Assembly: GCA_037367355.1 (NCBI GenBank)
Contig: CM074700.1
Location: 682,001 to 746,000, forward strand
Direction: 5' to 3'
Source of the DNA: Neoscytalidium dimidiatum
Lineage: Eukaryota; Ascomycota; Dothideomycetes; Botryosphaeriales; Botryosphaeriaceae
DNA length: 64,000 bases
The stretch's first letter is position 1. Each line of letters starts with the position of its first letter. The position numbers and the translations under genes are program-made. Below are positions 21,453 through 32,555 of this stretch, piece after piece. The notes beneath the pieces were generated by a model that was not told the DNA's origin, made no database searches, and worked only from the letters and a program-made list of their open reading frames with translations.

Positions 21453-23363
21453 ATGGCCCAACACAACGCCCCAATGTTCGGCGAAGTCCCGCCGCCCCCA
21501 CCGCCACCACCTCCTCCACCCATCCCAACCGCGCCAATGCCTCCGGGCGGAGGCCGTGGCCCGCTCGGGGGCGGCCACCCAACAACAGGAGGCATGCCCA
21601 TGCGGCCTGTCGCACCCCTTGATGGCGGCGTCCTGGGCATGGGCAGCGCTGGCCGGGGACTGGCTAGCGGTGCAGCCCCAGCCAACACGCACCGGCCTCT
21701 TGATCACCACCTCGGCAACCCTACAGGCCCTGTGGCACGCACCTTCCATGGTTGGGCGTTCCGCAAGATTCACGAGCCGGGCGTCGACGCGTCGTGGAGC
21801 CGGTGCCGCAAGACCGCTCTGCCGTACTCTTCCGAGCAGCTATCGAAGATCGTTGCTCGGGGCGCGGTAGTAGCGGGCTGTAAGAAGGGTGTAAAGGTGG
21901 GCGTGAGCGAGCAGTATAACTCGCTCAGATCGGCATATCAGAGACACCTTGTAGATGGACTCCTGGAGGGCGTGAGGAGCGAGGAGAGGAATCCCGGCGC
22001 CGAGTGGAGCTTGGCGTGCATCGAGCAAGATGTGCAAGAGTTTGTAAGGAGAGGGTTTGGACATGTGAGAGAAGTGAGGGAGATGAGGGTGATTCTGAGG
22101 AGGACACAGAAGAAGGGCGTCGTGGGTCCTGTGGTAGGGAAAGTTGATGGGTTCCCCGGTGAGGTGATCGATTTGGATCATGTTGGGACCCAGCCATTGC
22201 ATGGTGCCGTTGGTAGGCCCTTTGGGGGACCGGGAAGTCATGAAGGTCTTCCTGGCGGCCCTCATGCTGGTTCACCAGGAGGGATGCATCCGCAACACCC
22301 TCATGGAGGGATTCCTCCGCCACCGCCAGTTCACCCCATGCCACCTCCCCCGCCGCCTCCCCCGCCGCCTCCCCCGCCGCTTCACAGTGGCGTTCCCGTC
22401 CCTCCACCGCACCATGGTCCTGATAATGGGATGAGCGGTGTAATGTTTGCAAGCCACGGTATTGAACACCACGGAAAACCTGGAAAGCCTGGAAAAGGTG
22501 ACAAGGGAAACAAACCAATCGTCCACGACGATGACGGTGATGACGACAATTTCATCGTGGATCCCATCGATGTGTTCATCGGCAAGCCAGAGAAAGCGGG
22601 GAAGGTGAAGAAACCGCAGTCTCCACTCCACTTCGACGGCGGCCAAGAGAAAAAGATCAATCCAGGAAAATCACCCAAAGAGTCTCCTAAACAGGAAGTT
22701 CGTCGCGTGCCATCAAACCAAAACATCCTCCACATCAGCATCCAAGAGGACCCCAAGAAGAATAGGAAAAGGTCGCCCAAACACCAAGGCCGTGGTTATC
22801 ACGATCGCTCCTCCAACAGCAGTGACGAGGAAAGGTCGTTCACTCCTCCATATATCAGCGATGACGAGTGGTCCGATTATACGTCCCCATCCTCTTTCGA
22901 GGGTTCGCCGCTTCGCCATTACGAGCATCGTCGGTCTCGTAGCAAGACCAGATACCACCTGCCTGTCCGGTCACACCACCGTGAGCACGAGAAGCCACGT
23001 CCAATCTTGCGCGATCGTGACTACGCTTACCAGCGTCCGCCGGTCGGGTTGTTGGTTGATGAAGAAGAGTACTACCGGAACGGTGGATATGATATCGTGC
23101 CGCGTAATTACGAGTGCCTTGATGTGGAGAGAGAGTACCGCGCAATAAGGCCGGCTTACAGCCCACCAAGGCGAGTACTCATTGACCGCTCTCGTGAAAG
23201 AGGGTGGGGTGAGCGGGCGATTTTGCCGCCAGCCCCAGAGGTGGGTGACGTGTTTCGCAGAAGAAATGGCAATGGGTTTGCGAGGCGGACAAATGGATTC
23301 AAAAGGAGAGAGCGAAACTATTACCCTGATTTGGCTCCGTTTGATAGGGCCAGGATGTTTTGA
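21453..23363 (+). CDS. Proline-rich orphan protein with Arg/Ser-rich C-terminal half
   Basis: One intronless frame. The ATG at 21453 is chosen because its context (CACCATGGCC) is optimal and an in-frame ATG at 21360 lacks this; the product is 636 residues. Layout: a first polyproline block (about 13-24), a Gly-rich linker, then a compact region (about 95-230) with 'HGWAFRKIHEPGVDASWSRC' and later ALPYSSEQLSKIVARG that looks folded. A Gly/His/Pro-rich stretch with a second run of 13 prolines follows, then a long charged Arg/Ser/Tyr-rich disordered tail rich in RS and RR dipeptides. The polyproline runs resemble profilin or SH3 ligands. I do not recognise the family; similar proteins are annotated as hypothetical in filamentous fungi (memory, not a search). 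Confidence 0.7.
   Translation: MAQHNAPMFGEVPPPPPPPPPPPIPTAPMPPGGGRGPLGGGHPTTGGMPMRPVAPLDGGVLGMGSAGRGLASGAAPANTHRPLDHHLGNPTGPVARTFHGWAFRKIHEPGVDASWSRCRKTALPYSSEQLSKIVARGAVVAGCKKGVKVGVSEQYNSLRSAYQRHLVDGLLEGVRSEERNPGAEWSLACIEQDVQEFVRRGFGHVREVREMRVILRRTQKKGVVGPVVGKVDGFPGEVIDLDHVGTQPLHGAVGRPFGGPGSHEGLPGGPHAGSPGGMHPQHPHGGIPPPPPVHPMPPPPPPPPPPPPPLHSGVPVPPPHHGPDNGMSGVMFASHGIEHHGKPGKPGKGDKGNKPIVHDDDGDDDNFIVDPIDVFIGKPEKAGKVKKPQSPLHFDGGQEKKINPGKSPKESPKQEVRRVPSNQNILHISIQEDPKKNRKRSPKHQGRGYHDRSSNSSDEERSFTPPYISDDEWSDYTSPSSFEGSPLRHYEHRRSRSKTRYHLPVRSHHREHEKPRPILRDRDYAYQRPPVGLLVDEEEYYRNGGYDIVPRNYECLDVEREYRAIRPAYSPPRRVLIDRSRERGWGERAILPPAPEVGDVFRRRNGNGFARRTNGFKRRERNYYPDLAPFDRARMF
22341..22381 (+). repeat. CCGCCTCCC tandem repeat coding for polyproline
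   Basis: Three near-perfect copies of a 12-bp unit (CCGCCGCCTCCC phase) encode the second polyproline tract of the proline-rich orphan. Length polymorphism would change the tract in frame. Confidence 0.8.
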
Positions 23364-24188
23364 GGGACGGAAGATGTGGGAGAAGGACTCGGTGGTTTCA
23401 ATGTCAAATTTTACGAACAGACGCAATGGAAAGAGAAAGAGAGGAAGGCACAAGACTGAAACGAGAAAATGAAAGTGACAAGTGAAATCAAAATTGAGAA
23501 GGATAATGAGAAGTCTGGCACCTCTGGTCGATGTAGAGGATGGTTTTTTTATGTGGTTGAAATGCAACTCGATTGTTTCGTTATCGCGATAGTGCAAGAC
23601 ATGAAGGTGTGACGAATTAACGTAGAGCGTCCCTCACTTCTGCGGAGCTGGCAGCTGATGGTGAGTATGCAAAGACCAGCGATTGCACTGCATTTATCTG
23701 CTGGCGGTCGGGAGAAGATAGGTCATGCTGGGCATCAATCCACAGGGCCAGTGCCAGCTCATGCATACATGCTGCTGGCTAGCAGGCGAGTTGCGTTTGC
23801 GCGTCGAGGCTGCAGGGCTGCCCAAATGAGGCAATGTCAACAGCGAATAGTGTGAAAGTACAGGCGCGCAGTGTGGTAAAGTACACGGTCCAGCGGAGGG
23901 CCGAGGAAGCAAAGGATGTTCGGAGTTCAGTGCGATGAGTTGTTCGGAAATGGAGGCACGGCGAGCTCCTAAAAGGCCCGAGTGGTGCCCCTCCCTGCCC
24001 CGCCATGACGCTACACGCCGTGCTCCCAGCTGATCTCACATCATAACAAAACCACCTCCATTGGTGCCGCTCTCTCCCTAACTCATCTCCCTCCAGCATT
24101 TATATTCGCATCAGGCACCGAGCCTAAACCCAGCAACGAAACCCCCAACCTCCCCTTAAGCAGATCTCGTCCCAGAATATCCGCAAAA
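23364..24188. other. Intergenic region with TPI promoter
   Basis: Contains the 3' UTR of the proline-rich gene and, towards the right, a CT-rich promoter of the triosephosphate isomerase gene. No other gene is seen. Confidence 0.5.
24101..24106 (+). promoter_or_regulatory. TATA-like element of the TPI gene
   Basis: TATATT lies 88 bp upstream of the TPI start codon, just after a run rich in CTCC and CCCT pyrimidine tracts. This is typical of highly expressed fungal glycolytic genes. Confidence 0.4.
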
Positions 24189-25207
<1,019 letters not shown>

Positions 25208-25489
25208 ATGCATGGGAGGGGAAATCTGTAATGACTGAATGAAGATGGGATCAACTTCAATGATAGCCACAAATACCAATTAAACCTTCTGGCAAAGATT
25301 CGTACCATTTTTTTTTTCATTTTGCGTGAAGAAGCCAATTCTCTTTCATTGGCGTCTAATAATCCGCGAATGCGTGTATATGTACAGACTGAAATACCAA
25401 TGAATACGCCGCCCATGCCGTTGTACAAAGCTGTGTTCTGCATCGCACTCCATCAAGAATTCCTGGCAAACGAGCTCCCCTCGAAAAAA

Positions 25490-26029
25490 TCATATTTGGT
25501 ACTTGGCGCCGTGGAACGGACTCCAGATACCTCTGACGCTTTCGTTCAAACTCTTAACAGGCCTGTTGATGGTACGACGATTGCGCTCTCCCGAGGCATC
25601 GCGCAGCAGTTCTGCCTTCTTGAGGATCTGTTCCTTTTCCATGTTGCGGACACAAATAGCCTTAGTGCGGCCGTTGATAAAGTGGCCTTTAATGACAGGT
25701 TCCTTACGCGGGCGCGGCGACACGGTGATTTCGATCGACGGGTTTGCTTTGGCGAAAGAGGCGAGGCTGTGCTCCAGGAACGACTTCATCCCCTTAGATG
25801 AGCCAGCCCAATCGCAATAATGGAAGTCGAGGCGTTTGCACTGCAGGATAAATGCGCCAACACCATTCTACGGAAGGAGAGGTCAGCGTGGGCTTACAAG
25901 ATATGTACTCAAGTAATTCGGATGGGACATTGGAGCGCAGAGAGGCTGCGGCTTCAAAAAAGATGAGCTTTGATTATTTGAACGACATACCTGGCTCTTA
26001 GCCACGGTCTTCAATGATGCAAGAGGCAT
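25490..26029 (-). CDS. Mitochondrial large-subunit ribosomal protein mL43
   Basis: Exon 1 (26029-25991) encodes MPLASLKTVAKSQ. A 123-bp intron (GTATGT...CGTAG) leads to exon 2 (25867-25490); the total is 138 residues. The L51/S25/CI-B8 domain is recognisable from 'GVGAFILQCKRLDFHYCDWA' through SSKGMKSFLEHSLASFA to VIKGHFINGRTKAICVRN. The protein is a structural component of the mitochondrial ribosome (Mrpl51 in yeast nomenclature). Its thioredoxin-like domain is shared with bL/mS25 and complex I subunit B8, but the length and the N-terminal motif fit mL43. It starts 269 bp from the divergent U1-70K gene, so the two probably share a promoter. Confidence 0.92.
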
Positions 26030-26298
26030 GTTTGGTGGCTTGGGACGGCAGATGCTTCGCGACGTGATGCTGGGCTTGGTGTTTTCGGGCGTCGCGGCGA
26101 CTTTCTGCCGGTCGCCACCGCTTTCGCAGCTCGCGAGTGCTGTTCTCTCATCTGCCTGTCGCGCCGCATTTCCAATCCAACGCGCATCTCGACCTTCCGC
26201 ATCCAAGGCCCGACCGACCGCGCCGCGCACAACGTCGATGAGCTAGAGGAGCTCAAACTCAATCGCTCCTTCATCAAGATACACTTATCGCAGCGACA
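26030..26298. promoter_or_regulatory. Bidirectional promoter mL43/U1-70K
   Basis: 269 bp lie between the two start codons, which face apart. No TATA box was noted. The short, GC-rich spacer is typical of housekeeping divergent pairs. Confidence 0.55.
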
Positions 26299-27631
26299 AT
26301 GACGGACAAGCTCCCCCCAAACCTGCTGGCGCTCTTCGCGCCGCGCCCTGCGCTGCGCTACCTGCCGCCGTCTGACCATCCGCCTGAGGAACGCAAGACT
26401 ATGCATGTCGATGGCGTCGGGAAGTACCTACAGGCGCTCAAGGATTATGACGATAACTACGTGCCCACCGAGAGCTGGCTGCAGAGGAAGGATCGCCAGA
26501 AGTTAGAGAAGAAGGAGAAGCTCGAGAAGACGCTCAATGAGGGCGTTAACAACTGTCAGGCTCGCCTTGGAACACTCTTTTACTTGAGATGCTGACTACA
26601 CCTCCAGTCAAGCCTAGTGAGGACCCCAATATTCGTGGTGACCCCTTCAGGACGCTTTTCGTTGCGCGTCTCTCCTACGACACCGAGGTCAAGGACCTCG
26701 AGCGCGAATTTGGCCGCTTCGGTCCCATCGAGAGGGTAAGCTTGCCAAGTTGCTTCCTACCGAGCGTGTCACTGATAGGCTTCGCAGATTCGTATCGTCC
26801 ACGACATCACTCAGCCTGACAATGCCCCTCCGAAGAAGAAGAATAGAGGCTATGCGTTCATCGTGTACGAGCGTGAGAAAGACATGAAGGGTAAATCTTC
26901 CTATACTATTCCCTATCTCCATCCCGAATTCCAAGGTAAAAGACTATTCTCCCACTAACGAAATGGCTCGTCGCGCTGGTTCAGCTGCCTACAAGGAGAC
27001 CGACGGAATCCGCGTCAAGGACCGCAGAGTTTTGGTCGACGTCGAACGTGGCCGCACTGTGTCTGGCTGGCGCCCGCGTCGCCTCGGAGGTGGACTTGGA
27101 GGTCGGGGATACACTAAGGCGCTGCCGGCTCGCCCTTCCGGTCCCGGCGGATTCGGAGCGCCTTCAGGCCCCGGCGGCTTCAGGGGCGGATATGGCGGAG
27201 GCTTCCGTGGTCGTGGCGGTTTCCGTGGAGGAGGAGGTGGTACCGGTGGCGGCTTTGGTGGAGGTGACAGAGGTGGATACCGCGGCGGCGACCGTGGCTA
27301 CGGCAGCAGGTCTGGTATCGGTTACCAATCTAACGGCTGGGGCGGTCAAGCGCCTCCTGAGGGAGCACCAGCTGGACCGCGTGGAGGTGGCAGATCTGGA
27401 GGCCACGGTGGTGGAGGTGGAGGTGGTTACGGCGGCAGCCGCTATGGCGGTGACAGGTACAGCGATAGGGACCGTGGAGCCAGTGGCAGCAACCGTGAGC
27501 CCGTAGGCTCGAAGCGCGACTACCGTGACCGCGACCGCGACGGTGGGTATGGCCGCGACGACTATTCCTCCCGCAAACGCGGCTACGATGGCGACAGCTA
27601 CGAAGACTCCAGGAGCAAGCGCAGGTACTGA
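26299..27631 (+). CDS. U1 small nuclear ribonucleoprotein 70 kDa
   Basis: Four exons (26299-26554, 26608-26735, 26788-26890, 26985-27631) give 377 residues. It is the U1 snRNP component that binds stem-loop I of U1 snRNA and helps recognise 5' splice sites in the nucleus. The N-terminal U1-70K domain (LPPNLLALFAPRPALRYLPP ... KYLQALKDYDDNY) is followed by the hallmark PSEDPNIRGDPFRTLFVARL. The RRM has RNP2 (TLFVARLSY, about 101-109) and RNP1 (RGYAFIVY, 148-155). After WRPRRLGGGLGGRG the C-terminal half is a Gly-rich RGG/RGGY low-complexity tail with RD/RS dipeptides. Intron 1 has a slightly unusual donor (GTCAGG); the others are standard. The Gly-rich tail is longer than in yeast Snp1. Confidence 0.95.
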
Positions 27632-28988
27632 GTGCGCCTCATGCCCGTACCAGCTCAGCCTTCCGAGACGCATTGGGTTTGTGCGAACAAAAGGTTACCT
27701 TTCTCACTTCTCCGAGTTCTGCCGCCTTTATCATCCAATCCACTCCCCTTCGTCAACAAGGGTAAGGCATCATTGCTCAAGGACTCATTTCATCTGCATC
27801 GACAAGCAGCCATGCATCCACGAATCTTCTCACCGTCAGCCGCATACACTCTTCGTCACTCATGGTAAGGCGCCAGAAGGTATTGCTACGTCTGAACCTC
27901 ATCAGCAGTAGCGCACAGTGCTCTTCCAGTGCCAATATGCGCAACAAAAGTGTAACGGCTCTCAACAAGAAAACCGGCTGTAATGGAAAGCCAGTCCTCT
28001 TGGAATAATATTGGCCGCCAGCTCTCAAGCGCTGTATTGGCTTACAGCAATGCTCTCCTCAACCCTTTTCTTCCTTCCGCTGTCTTAGTAGCATCAGCTT
28101 CGGAGTTCGTGGGTGAGGCCTCCGAACGTTTCCGTGCGGGTTTCCGGTATCTCAAAATGGTCTCAAGGTCTCCTCTTTCACTTTTCCTTTTTTGCCTTCA
28201 CAATCAGCGGTAGGTATTCATGCGGACTAGTCGTCTGCCTGTGGGTAGGTAGAACAGTAATAGCCGCCGAAGTGCCTCTTTACGTGCTTTTCCCGTTAGG
28301 TCAGAGCTGAAATAGGTAATATCACCTGAAGTAAGTTACGTATGCATCTAGCAGATTTCGTAATCTCTGGATGCGTTACTCTCTTGCTGTCGACGATCTT
28401 ACCAAATTGGATCTGCCTGCTTGATTAACTTCGAGCATGAATGTTGGATGATTAGTGCGACCTGGGATTGTGGCTGTCAGATGGCCTTTACCGACGTCGG
28501 GGAAAGCAAAAAAGTGTAGAGTAGCGGGTTGGCTTCCGTAGACAGTGCAAAAATGAAATTACGCTTCTGCTCTTTTTGCGAGGAACCGAAAGTGGAGGGC
28601 GTTAACGGGATGCATTCTTTATCGGGCACCGTGTTCAGCAGTGACTCTGTACATCATCACAGTGATAGTCACGTATAGCTTGTAGCATTGTACCTATTTC
28701 ATAGTACCTGAAGGCATCATAGTTCTCCAGTGCAACGAGTATATTCCTGGCAACGTGGCCAGCTTTATAATCTCAGCAATGTTTATGACCAAGTCTCGTG
28801 AATTCAAGAAGGAACAGATCACGCGGACAATACTCATCCAAAAAGGCACCGTTTCAAGAACGATCAAATCATCGTCATTATTCAAATGCCTATCTGTTTT
28901 CATGTCCATGTGGATTGCGCCCGACACCAAAGCATCTCCCGAAAAAATTATGTACAGTACCGAAAAGGTATACGCTTTCCACATCCGC
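27632..28988. other. Convergent intergenic region, no gene seen
   Basis: The 3' regions of the converging U1-70K and AA7 oxidase genes. Small frames (for example 27777-28028 on the minus strand) show no domain features. Confidence 0.5.
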
Positions 28989-30831
28989 TTAAGCCTCGAT
29001 AGCCTGAGGGTTCCAGAACACGTCGTTAGGGTCCACGCTCTTCTTGATGCCAACCAGCTTCTGCGTCAAGCTCTCGCCATAGTACAGCCTGTGCGCATCC
29101 GCTGCGCTGAGCGTCGGGTCCAGGTAGTTGAGGTAGGCGCCGAAAGCGGCGTCGGGCATCTTCTGCGTCATGGCGTCGTTGAGGCCGTCGAGCCAGGTGA
29201 TGGCGGACGCGGGCAGCGTGCTGTCGGCGCTGGTGAAGATGTAGTGCTGGGCGACCCACAGGCTGGTGCGGTCGCTGTACGCGGCGAAGGTGTCGTCCTT
29301 GGCGTTGATGGCGCTGCCGGGTCCGCCGTACAGGTTGACGATCGAGTACCAGGACGCGGGCGCGGACTTGCCTTGGGTGATCATGTACGAGAAGTAGGAG
29401 TTCAGGGCGTCGAGCGTGAGTGGGCTCGCCTCGGGGACGGTGACGGACTTGGCGAAGAAGTTGTCGTGCGCGGAATAGCCCTCCTTGGGCGTGCTAAGCG
29501 AGTCCTCGTTGCTGAGCTTGATCAAGAAGTCGATCCAGCTGAGTGACTCGACGGTTGAGGTCGTGGGCGTGGGCAGGCCGCGGAGGAGCTCGGGGGCGAT
29601 GCGTGCCTTGAAGTCGTCGAGCGTGCCGAAGTAGGAGCCGGAGAGCGAGAAGCCGGAGCCGTCCATGTACATTCCCAGACCTCCGATCTTAGAGTCGATG
29701 ATGGAGGAGTTTTGGGCGGCGGATTGGATGTGCTGGAAGTAGCCGGCCGTCTTGGCGGCATCGTCCCACATGCCCGGCAGGCTGTAGGCGAAGTAGACGA
29801 CACTAGAGGGGGCTTCATGGGTTTGGAGGTAGAAGGAGGTGACGATACCGAAGGAGTCGGCAGCACCGCGGAGAGCCTTAAGATGTAGGTTAGTATATCA
29901 TTTTGCTCGGTAATTGTTTTCATCTTGGATGATGGGCGATCCAAATGAGATTTTGAGTACTCACATAGTAAACGTCAGGGTACTCCGTTTCTGAAGCGTG
30001 AACAGCGCTACCATTGGCGAGCACGACGTCAAGGCCAACAATCTGGTCCATGGACAGACCCCATTGGCGTGAAGCGTAACCATAGCCACCGTGGGTGAAG
30101 TGTCCACCAATACCGACACCGGGGCAGGTTCCGTGACCAAGAGCACGCTTGCCCTGATCGTAGATGCTCTGGGCAAGGTTACCCAGCCTGAGACCACCAC
30201 CAACCTTGGCAATACCCTGAGCGTCCAAAGTGACTTCCTGGAATTCCTGGAGGTTGATGATCATGCTACCATCCTTACCGCCAGACGAATACGAAGCGTA
30301 GGAGTGGCCTCCACTCTTGGCCTGCACTTTGACGCCATTCTGAGACGCACAGATAACAGCATCGGAAATGTGTTGGACTGTGGTGGGGATGACGATCACA
30401 GCAGGGTTGTATGGCAGGCGCAGATTGTAGGGTTTAGCAAGATCGGAGAAGTCGGCATCTGAGGTCAATTTGATTGGAACATCTTTCTCGCCCAGGCAGT
30501 CGGTAAGGGTGGAAGAAGCACCGCCAGTCGGTGTCGAGATAGCGGTGGAGCTAGCGGTGGCGGATGCTTTCGAGGTTGTAGTACTACCTCCAGTCCCACA
30601 GGTGCCGGCGCTAGACTGGCAGCCGGTGGCACAGTAGGAAGAACTGTCGCCACACCAGCCGTATTGCGAGCAACACGAGCCAAAAGTCGAACCCTGGCAT
30701 GTGTAACCCGTCGACCCGCCACAACTGCCGTCCGGAGAAACGGCGAGAGCGCGAGCAACATTCAGAGCTGGTGCCGGAGCAGCGAGGGTACTGCTGGCGA
30801 GGACGCCAACAGCAAGTAGCGACTTGATCAT
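28989..30831 (-). CDS. Secreted FAD-linked oligosaccharide oxidase (AA7) with chitin-binding domain (CBM18)
   Basis: Two exons (30831-29965, 29876-28989) with an 88-bp intron give 584 residues. The start is the Met of MIKSLLAVGVLASSTLAAPA, a clear signal peptide; longer in-frame Met codons upstream would bury it. Residues 35-79 form a CBM18 hevein-like domain with eight Cys (SCGGSTGYTCQG, SCCSQYGWCG, YCATGC, GTCG). A Ser/Thr linker (about 82-110) leads to an FAD_binding_4 domain. Two flavin attachment residues are visible: H176 in SGGHSY and C236 in GHGTCPGVGIGGH, the pair used for bicovalent flavin in AA7 gluco- and chito-oligosaccharide oxidases. The C-terminal BBE motif (YYGESLTQKL ... DPNDVFWNPQAI) is intact. 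Expected reaction: oxidation of carbohydrate C1-OH with release of H2O2. The CBM18 suggests a chitin-derived substrate, which is inference. Confidence 0.93.
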
Positions 30832-32555
30832 CGTTTCGGTCAGTTGACGAAAATTGGAAACGGTTGAAACGAGTGACCTTGAAGTTGGGAATGGACACCA
30901 AGTTGGCTGTTGTAAAGACAAGCCGCTGATGACTGGGGATCTGATTCAAGGTAGGCTGGGCAGAGACATACTTAAGTGTAAGCCGGCACCGACGGGATAG
31001 TTACATCGACCGGATGGACCTTGCCTCTCGGTAGCACTCGCTGTGATCTTCCCGCTCGAGCCGCAGGCTTGTTAAAGTGGAATACGATGGCTCGGCCCAC
31101 AACGGGCGGGGAACGAGGCGCACAGCGGGCACGTCTACGCCCATGGAGGAGCCTTTTGACTCAATTAACCTGCAGGATTGCGGCATGACACGAGTCGCCA
31201 CGGCCACGCCTTACGGCGACGCTGGCTAGTGCTCAGCAGGTGGCTGATGTTGCCCACGGCCTTTGCGGAAGAAGTTTCCATGGGAAGGCGGGACGGCGGG
31301 CGGCGGCCGGGGAGGCAGCGACGTCCTGTAAGCATAATCATTCGGTGAAGCAAGCGACGGATCTCTTAGCACTTGGCTAAGGCTGAAAGATTGGCCCCAG
31401 AGGGGCTAGAAGGAGGCGTCATAGCGTCTCCCGAGCTGGCGGAGCTGTCAGAATTTGGCTTGTAGTCCCCGGAAGGAACAATTCCTCCAGGCACCGTCGA
31501 GCGGCTTCACCGTTTCCTGTGCCAAAAATAGCCCACAAACAACAAAACTCCCTTGGTACGCCTCCCGCCGTCAGCTCCACGGTCGCATCCGTGACGCCAA
31601 ATCGAAACAAATGGCCAGCTCTCTACCGCTGCAACGTCGAATTACTTGCCGATGGGAGAAGGCTGAGCTGCTGGCGGACGGACGTGCTGTTACGTGCAGC
31701 AATTCCGGATATAGGAATTTATTGTGGAGATCTCGGTGCGAGCACCCATGCGGAGATCAGGAACCTTGGCGCAGATCGCCATGTGGTGCCGGGCTGCCTG
31801 CAAAAGGGGAAACCTACGATGCTTCTCACCGCCGCCTGAGAGCCATGAAAGGAGATGTTTGCCTATTGAGACTCTCTGCGACTCGTGCAGAAATGAAGGG
31901 GCCATGTTGTTGGCCTCAGGACGGCCTGGCCAGTATGAACGGGAGCAATGCTCCCCAGCCTGCCTTAAACGCTATACGGCCATTGGGATATGTGGCTAGC
32001 TCGTGACCGAAGGCTTCTCCCGGGGAATGCAGAGAGGGACCGCACGACAAATTTTGGAGGCAGCAAATGGTAAGAGCGCCGAAGGACAGTCTCCGGCATT
32101 GATCCCTACGCATGCTGACGGGCTGACTTCCTTCATCTGCACAGCCGCCCAAGAACGAGGATGTGAGACTGGTACGCACTCCGCAGTGCAATCATCAAGG
32201 ATTCGAATGCCTTCGGATTCCATTCGCCGGATGTCAGGATGGCTGACAGCCGTGCACTTCCCACCAAAGCGACATCAATCGCATTCTGCCAATGCTTGAA
32301 GGCGCTGAGATCCCGTCTTCATCTATAAGAATTCCGCTAGCCATTTTCCAGCCTCCGGCTGGGTACAGTTATGGGCACCAGCCGTCCTAATATTCTATAG
32401 GTCCAAATCCGAACGCCAGCTGACATGCAATTCCCGTCTCTGCTTACATTCAACGCCTAACGCACTCGCTATGCCCGCCCGCTAAAAGAAAAGAAGTCCA
32501 TGCCGCATCCCGCTTCAAAAAGCCACATTATGTAACACTGTCTGTACCTTGTCCA
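30832..32555. other. 1.7-kb gene-free region
   Basis: This includes the promoter of the AA7 oxidase gene on the left and the 3' region of the DUG3-like gene on the right. A plus-strand frame (31455-32006) has no domain-like features and runs through low-quality, mixed composition sequence. I call no gene here. Confidence 0.45.

Noticed and set aside
31455..32006. Plus-strand 183-codon frame in the AA7-DUG3 spacer
   Set aside because: Composition looks random with no domain, and other frames overlap equally well.
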